From the NCBI GenBank assembly GCA_934513205.1, contig CAKSWU010000023.1, forward strand, positions 1 to 31,719: a stretch of 31,719 nucleotides of DNA. The letters run 5' to 3'. How positions within the stretch are numbered: the stretch's first letter is position 1; every line of letters begins with the position of its first letter. The notes under the pieces were generated by a model. It had not been told where the DNA came from and ran no database searches. It saw only the letters and a program-made list of their open reading frames with translations. Source of the DNA: an uncultured Faecalibacterium sp. Its GTDB lineage: Bacteria; Bacillota; Clostridia; Oscillospirales; Ruminococcaceae. The translations under genes and the position numbers were made by a program. Shown here piece after piece: positions 29,134 through 31,719 of the stretch.

Positions 29134-30333
29134 TTACTGATAGCTGAAGTTGACAAATTCATCGTCGTCCACGATGGCAAGATAGGTCTTGCCGCGGTTG
29201 AACAGCAGCTCGGCACCGTTGTGGTCGTAAAGGCACAGCGGGTGCTCGGGGGACGCCTTCTGCCATGTGCCCTTTTCCACGCCGCCCCGGGTGAAGAAAT
29301 ACACCTCGCCGCCGGAAATGTAGCTCACCTGCTGCACATCGCCGGAGTCGCCGGGGTAGCGGTCGATCTGCCCAAAGCAGACCGCCAGATTGTCAAAGCG
29401 CAGCTGCTTGCCGGTCAGCTCGTCCACGGTGTCCTCAAAGGCAGAGGAAATGCGGCTGTACATGGACATTTTATAGGTGCGGTCCCAGCGGTCGTAGACA
29501 AAGCTGGTCTTGTAGTGATCCGAATGGACGATGTTGACCGTCCTGCCGGAAGCCGCCCCCTGCATCTTGTTTTCCTGCCCGGTGCGGTAGTCCGCAAAGC
29601 GGAAGAAGGTGGTGTCGTAGTCGTATTTCAGGCCGATGCCCGCCTTGTCCGCTGCCTGCCGGATCTCTGCGCCGGAGGTAAACTCGGTGTGCTCAAACGC
29701 CACATCCCGGCCCCGGCTGTCCCGGTGCGCCACATGAGGATGGGTGGGGGTGTCAAAGTAGCTCTTGCCGCCAATGTTCAGCCCGGAGTAATTGTACACG
29801 CTGATGAACTTGGTGCAGGCGGCACTCTCGCCGTCGTGGTAGTACAGTGCCTGCCAGGGCATCAGAAGCTGCAGGAACTGGTCGCGTCCGGAGCGCAGCG
29901 GTCCCACCTCCGGGACCGCATCGACGTCGTGGTACACGGCGCAGAACCGGGTGATGCCGCCCTCCACCTTGCTCTCGATGAGCAGGTCTGCCGAGCCAAG
30001 GCCCCGCTGCGGGCGGGCGTTCTGCCGCTGGGTGTTGCTGATGTTGTTGACCATCACACCCACGATGCGCCCGTTGCTGCGCTTTGCCGCGCCGGTCAGC
30101 GGGTCGGCATCGTAAGCCACCAGTGCCGCTGCGCCCAGCTGGCTTTCCGCCGGCGCGGACTCCGGAGCCGAAGGCGCAGCGGACGAGGCGAGCCCGCTGC
30201 CCAGAACTTTCTGGAGCCACGAAGGGATCCCGCTGCCCAGCCGGGCAGTTCCGGCAGCACCGCAGCTGGACAGTGCCAGCGATGCGGCAGCGGCACCGGT
30301 GAGACGAAGAACGGCACGACGAGTGATCTTCAT
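29134..30333 (-). CDS. DUF3048 lipoprotein with Tat-like signal (YerB-like)
   Basis: A 399-residue lipoprotein. The signal peptide has TRRAVLR at 4-10, a twin-arginine-like motif, and a lipobox ending at Cys24 (LALSSC). The mature part follows the DUF3048/YerB family: DPLTGAAKRSNGRIVGVMVNNI, RPQRGLGSADLLIESKVEGG, EVGPLRSGRDQFLQLL, and near the end EVYFFTRGGVEKGTWQK with LYDHNGAELLFNRGKTYLAIV. In B. subtilis the homologue YerB is a lipoprotein of unknown function. It is the first gene of a two-gene operon under the promoter at 30439-30467, with AGGAGG before the ATG at 30333. Confidence 0.9.
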   Translation of the reverse strand: MKITRRAVLRLTGAAAASLALSSCGAAGTARLGSGIPSWLQKVLGSGLASSAAPSAPESAPAESQLGAAALVAYDADPLTGAAKRSNGRIVGVMVNNISNTQRQNARPQRGLGSADLLIESKVEGGITRFCAVYHDVDAVPEVGPLRSGRDQFLQLLMPWQALYYHDGESAACTKFISVYNYSGLNIGGKSYFDTPTHPHVAHRDSRGRDVAFEHTEFTSGAEIRQAADKAGIGLKYDYDTTFFRFADYRTGQENKMQGAASGRTVNIVHSDHYKTSFVYDRWDRTYKMSMYSRISSAFEDTVDELTGKQLRFDNLAVCFGQIDRYPGDSGDVQQVSYISGGEVYFFTRGGVEKGTWQKASPEHPLCLYDHNGAELLFNRGKTYLAIVDDDEFVNFSYQ

Positions 30334-30438
30334 ACAAAAACCTCCTGCACAGGATCAGAATCACAGCAGCCCGGTACGCTGCCGGGACAAAAGCATGTTG
30401 GGGCACAGCGCAAAACACCGCGCAAAGGATTTGATTTG

Positions 30439-30467
30439 ATTGTAACGATTCTTGCCGGGTTTGTAAA
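30439..30467 (-). promoter_or_regulatory. Promoter of the DUF3048 operon
   Basis: Minus strand: TTTACA (30462-30467), 17 bp, TACAAT (30439-30444). The leader of about 100 nt contains a small GC hairpin near 30370-30384. Confidence 0.75.
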
Positions 30468-30526
30468 GAGGAAAGTGCCGCCATACCCCTTGCTCAGTAT
30501 TTTTGCATCTTTTTGTCCGGCAGCCC

Positions 30527-30555
30527 TTGCTTTTTTTCACAAGTTGTGGTAATAT
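30527..30555 (+). promoter_or_regulatory. Promoter of tRNA-Lys
   Basis: TTGCTT (30527-30532), 17 bp, TAATAT (30550-30555), ending 32 bp before the mature tRNA. Confidence 0.55.
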
Positions 30556-30587
30556 TATTCGGCGGTATTGTTTTGCCGCAGGAATAT

Positions 30588-30663
30588 GCGCTCGTAGCTC
30601 AGCCGGTAGAGCATCTGACTTTTAATCAGAGGGCCAGGGATTCGAGTTCCCTCGAGCGCACCA
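30588..30663 (+). tRNA. tRNA-Lys (anticodon TTT)
   Basis: A 76-nt tRNA with acceptor GCGCTCG paired to CGAGCGC, discriminator A and encoded CCA. The anticodon loop CTTTTAA gives TTT, reading AAA and AAG lysine codons. The T-loop is TTCGAGT with its stem. A strong terminator starts at its last base. The DNA beyond is mobile-element debris, so the 3' end of this gene may have served as an integration site. Confidence 0.98.
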
Positions 30664-30702
30664 AAATCCCACGAAGAATCGTAAGATTCCTCGTGGGATT
30701 TT
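30663..30702 (+). terminator. Terminator of tRNA-Lys
   Basis: AAAATCCCACGA (30663-30674) pairs with TCGTGGGATTTT (30691-30702), and inner GAATC/GATTC extends the stem around a short loop. The hairpin begins at the last base of the CCA end. Confidence 0.88.
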
Positions 30703-30801
30703 CCATTTTCTGGGGCTCTGCACACTTTTGCACACTTTTTGCACACCGGCGGGAAAGCCGTGTTTTTCCTTGCATTGTCTGCATTCTGTGCATCGTGAGC
30801 A

Positions 30802-30904
30802 GAGCTTGTCGGGGCGAGGCCCCTCCATCCTGCTGGTGCAAGATCGTTCTGTCGCTTAAAAGCCCCACTGGGGCTTTCATTGCTGCGCTACGCTTGCAAA
30901 CGCG
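30802..30904 (+). repeat. Inverted repeat copy A flanking the primase fragment
   Basis: About 103 bp starting GAGCTTGTCGGGGC and ending GCAAACGCG, with a perfect hairpin AAAGCCCC-ACT-GGGGCTTT at 30859-30877. The same sequence, clearly alike but with several differences, occurs in opposite orientation at 31626-31718, so the pair frames the primase remnant. The hairpin plus T run would also work as a terminator for the remnant. Confidence 0.8.
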
Positions 30905-30920
30905 AATTTTCCATACTTTT

Positions 30921-31496
30921 TCAGGCGAACAGCAGGCGGGTGAACTCACGCCGCTGCTCGGGGTTCATCTGTCGGACAACTTTCAGCATCCCTTCCGGGG
31001 TGATCTGGATGCTGTCCGGCAGATTTTCTTTTACCGGCGCAGAGCCGGATTTAGGGGAGCCGATGTCCTGTGAATAGAAGTCTGCTTCCAGCTTCTCGGC
31101 CAACTCCAACCGGGGCTTGTCCTGCGTGTGGGCGTAGGTGTCCATCAGGATGCCCGTGGTGGCGGGCGATTCCAGATTATCCTCGCACCACTTGGTGTAG
31201 GCGCGATAGAGGTATGTTGAACGCTCTTCACTGTCAGGACGGAAGCGGACGTAAGCCTGTGCCTGCATGAACTGGCTCAGGTTGTCGCCGTCTTCCATGG
31301 CTGCTTCGAGGTTCCGGCGGGAGCGTTCGCTGAGGGTGGACTGATAGCGGTTCGCCAGCAGACGGTGCAGCCCCTCCAGCATCCAGAGCAGGATACCGGG
31401 GAGTTCTGCGGCCAACTTCTCAATGAGAAACGAGTCATCGACGCGGGCAGGGTCGCGGTCTTTTACCGCCACCAAAATCTGTCTGCGCCATCGCAA
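30921..31496 (-). pseudogene. 3' fragment of a phage/plasmid P4/D5-type primase-helicase gene
   Basis: An open frame of 191 codons that matches only the C-terminal end of D5/P4-family primase-helicases used by phages and integrative elements. The block LIEKLAAELPGILLWMLEGLHRLL (about 24-47) and YLYRAYTKWCEDN (about 95-107) are typical of the part just after the helicase core. Full-length relatives are several hundred residues longer, with Walker motifs that are absent here. There is no ATG; the first possible start is TTG at 31496 with no ribosome binding site. Homology seems to end exactly where a palindrome (31493-31534) begins, so the 5' part was lost in a rearrangement. The C-terminal 60 residues (from about 130) are variable in the family. 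It is probably not translated. Confidence 0.65.
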
Positions 31497-31600
31497 TCCA
31501 ACGTTTATATCGTTGACAACATTCGTTGGATTGCATATCGCAGATATGCGGTTTCTAATATATGTAAAACGACACGCCGCATTCGCACCAATGGTGCGAA
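31493..31600. repeat. Cluster of three perfect palindromes at the broken end of the primase fragment
   Basis: Three inverted repeats follow one another. The first has arms GCAATCCAACG (31493-31503) and CGTTGGATTGC (31524-31534), 20 nt apart. The second has GCATATC and GATATGC (31533-31549) around a 3-nt loop. The third has TTCGCACCA and TGGTGCGAA (31582-31600) around one base. The first and second overlap by two bases. No ORF with a start codon lies here. Confidence 0.85.
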
Positions 31601-31625
31601 GCTGGAGCAGGGTTCGGGGAAGGAC

Positions 31626-31718
31626 CGCGTTTGCGAAGCAATGAAAGCCCCAGTGGGGCTTTCAAGTGGCAGAGCGGTCTTGCGCAGCAAGATGGAGGGG
31701 CATTGCCCCGACAAGCTC
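31626..31718 (-). repeat. Inverted repeat copy B flanking the primase fragment
   Basis: Opposite-strand copy of 30802-30904 (about 93 bp). It has the same GAGCTTGTCGGGGC end at 31718, the same AAAGCCCC-AGT-GGGGCTTT hairpin (31644-31662) and the same CGCAAACGCG inner end. It differs mainly by small gaps near the middle and the inner end. The element may continue beyond the window. Confidence 0.8.
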
Positions 31719-31719
31719 G

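Noticed and set aside
28867..30552. A 561-codon open frame on the plus strand
   Set aside because: It runs antisense through both DUF3048 lipoprotein genes, which have clear signal peptides and family motifs.
30555..30949. Several short minus-strand ORFs across tRNA-Lys (reading GTRIPGPLIKSQMLYRLSY or similar)
   Set aside because: These are the usual false ORFs from translating the opposite strand of a tRNA and its terminator.
31505..31714. A 69-codon minus-strand ORF at the right edge
   Set aside because: It runs through the inverted repeat and its hairpin, has no ribosome binding site, and the sequence is non-coding in the matching copy at 30802-30904.

Overview
The window looks like chromosomal DNA of a high-GC gut Firmicute of the Oscillospiraceae, most likely Faecalibacterium or a close relative. 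The evidence is the strong AGGAGG-type ribosome binding sites, many E. coli-like sigma-70 promoters, very GC-rich codon use, the interspersed 130-150 bp palindromic elements ending in CCCTC(T)-type arms, and the gene families present. I infer the genus from overall character; no 16S or other marker gene lies here.

Layout. 1-1516: two tandem tRNA-Ser genes, a LexA-like XRE/S24 repressor, and two copies of an interspersed palindromic repeat. 1560-4099: an overlapping gene pair predicted to act in DNA repair or modification (radical SAM protein plus partner), convergent with a membrane-anchored XRE regulator. 4261-8591: cyclophilin, a half-size EamA transporter, an NhaC antiporter followed by a MarR regulator, a small ORF and an FlK-like thioesterase. 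8981-11787: a metal-resistance locus (ArsR repressor, free HMA metallochaperone, P1B ATPase). 11899-15480: a MATE exporter / DUF308 protein / FAD oxidoreductase operon on the minus strand. 15688-18578: a minus-strand operon of a DUF624 membrane protein, a C39-like protein without catalytic residues, and a cytidylate-kinase-like protein. 18796-20484: PlsC acyltransferase, a single-pass membrane protein and a small basic protein. 20559-22812: an unusual phosphoribosyltransferase and two Tat-signal lipoproteins. 22930-26530: an XRE regulator divergent from an 861-aa protein that joins a Ser/Thr kinase, a repeat linker, a transmembrane segment, an FMN-binding domain and BspA-type leucine-rich repeats. 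26632-30333: a histidine phosphatase, a third Tat-exported protein, and two tandem DUF3048 lipoproteins, one with a Tat-like signal. 30588-31719: tRNA-Lys with a strong terminator, then mobile-element debris: the 3' part of a phage/plasmid-type primase gene lying between two inverted copies of a ~100 bp repeat, with a dense palindrome cluster at its broken 5' end.

Themes. Several loci concern the cell envelope: three SRR-type Tat substrates, two DUF3048 lipoproteins, the kinase-FMN-LRR receptor-like protein and PlsC. The best candidates for undescribed biology are the kinase-FMN-LRR fusion with its divergent regulator and shared operator-like repeats, the uncharacterised radical SAM DNA-repair pair next to a LexA-like repressor, and the palindrome-rich element at the right edge. 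I found no CRISPR array, no intact integrase or transposase, and no rRNA.
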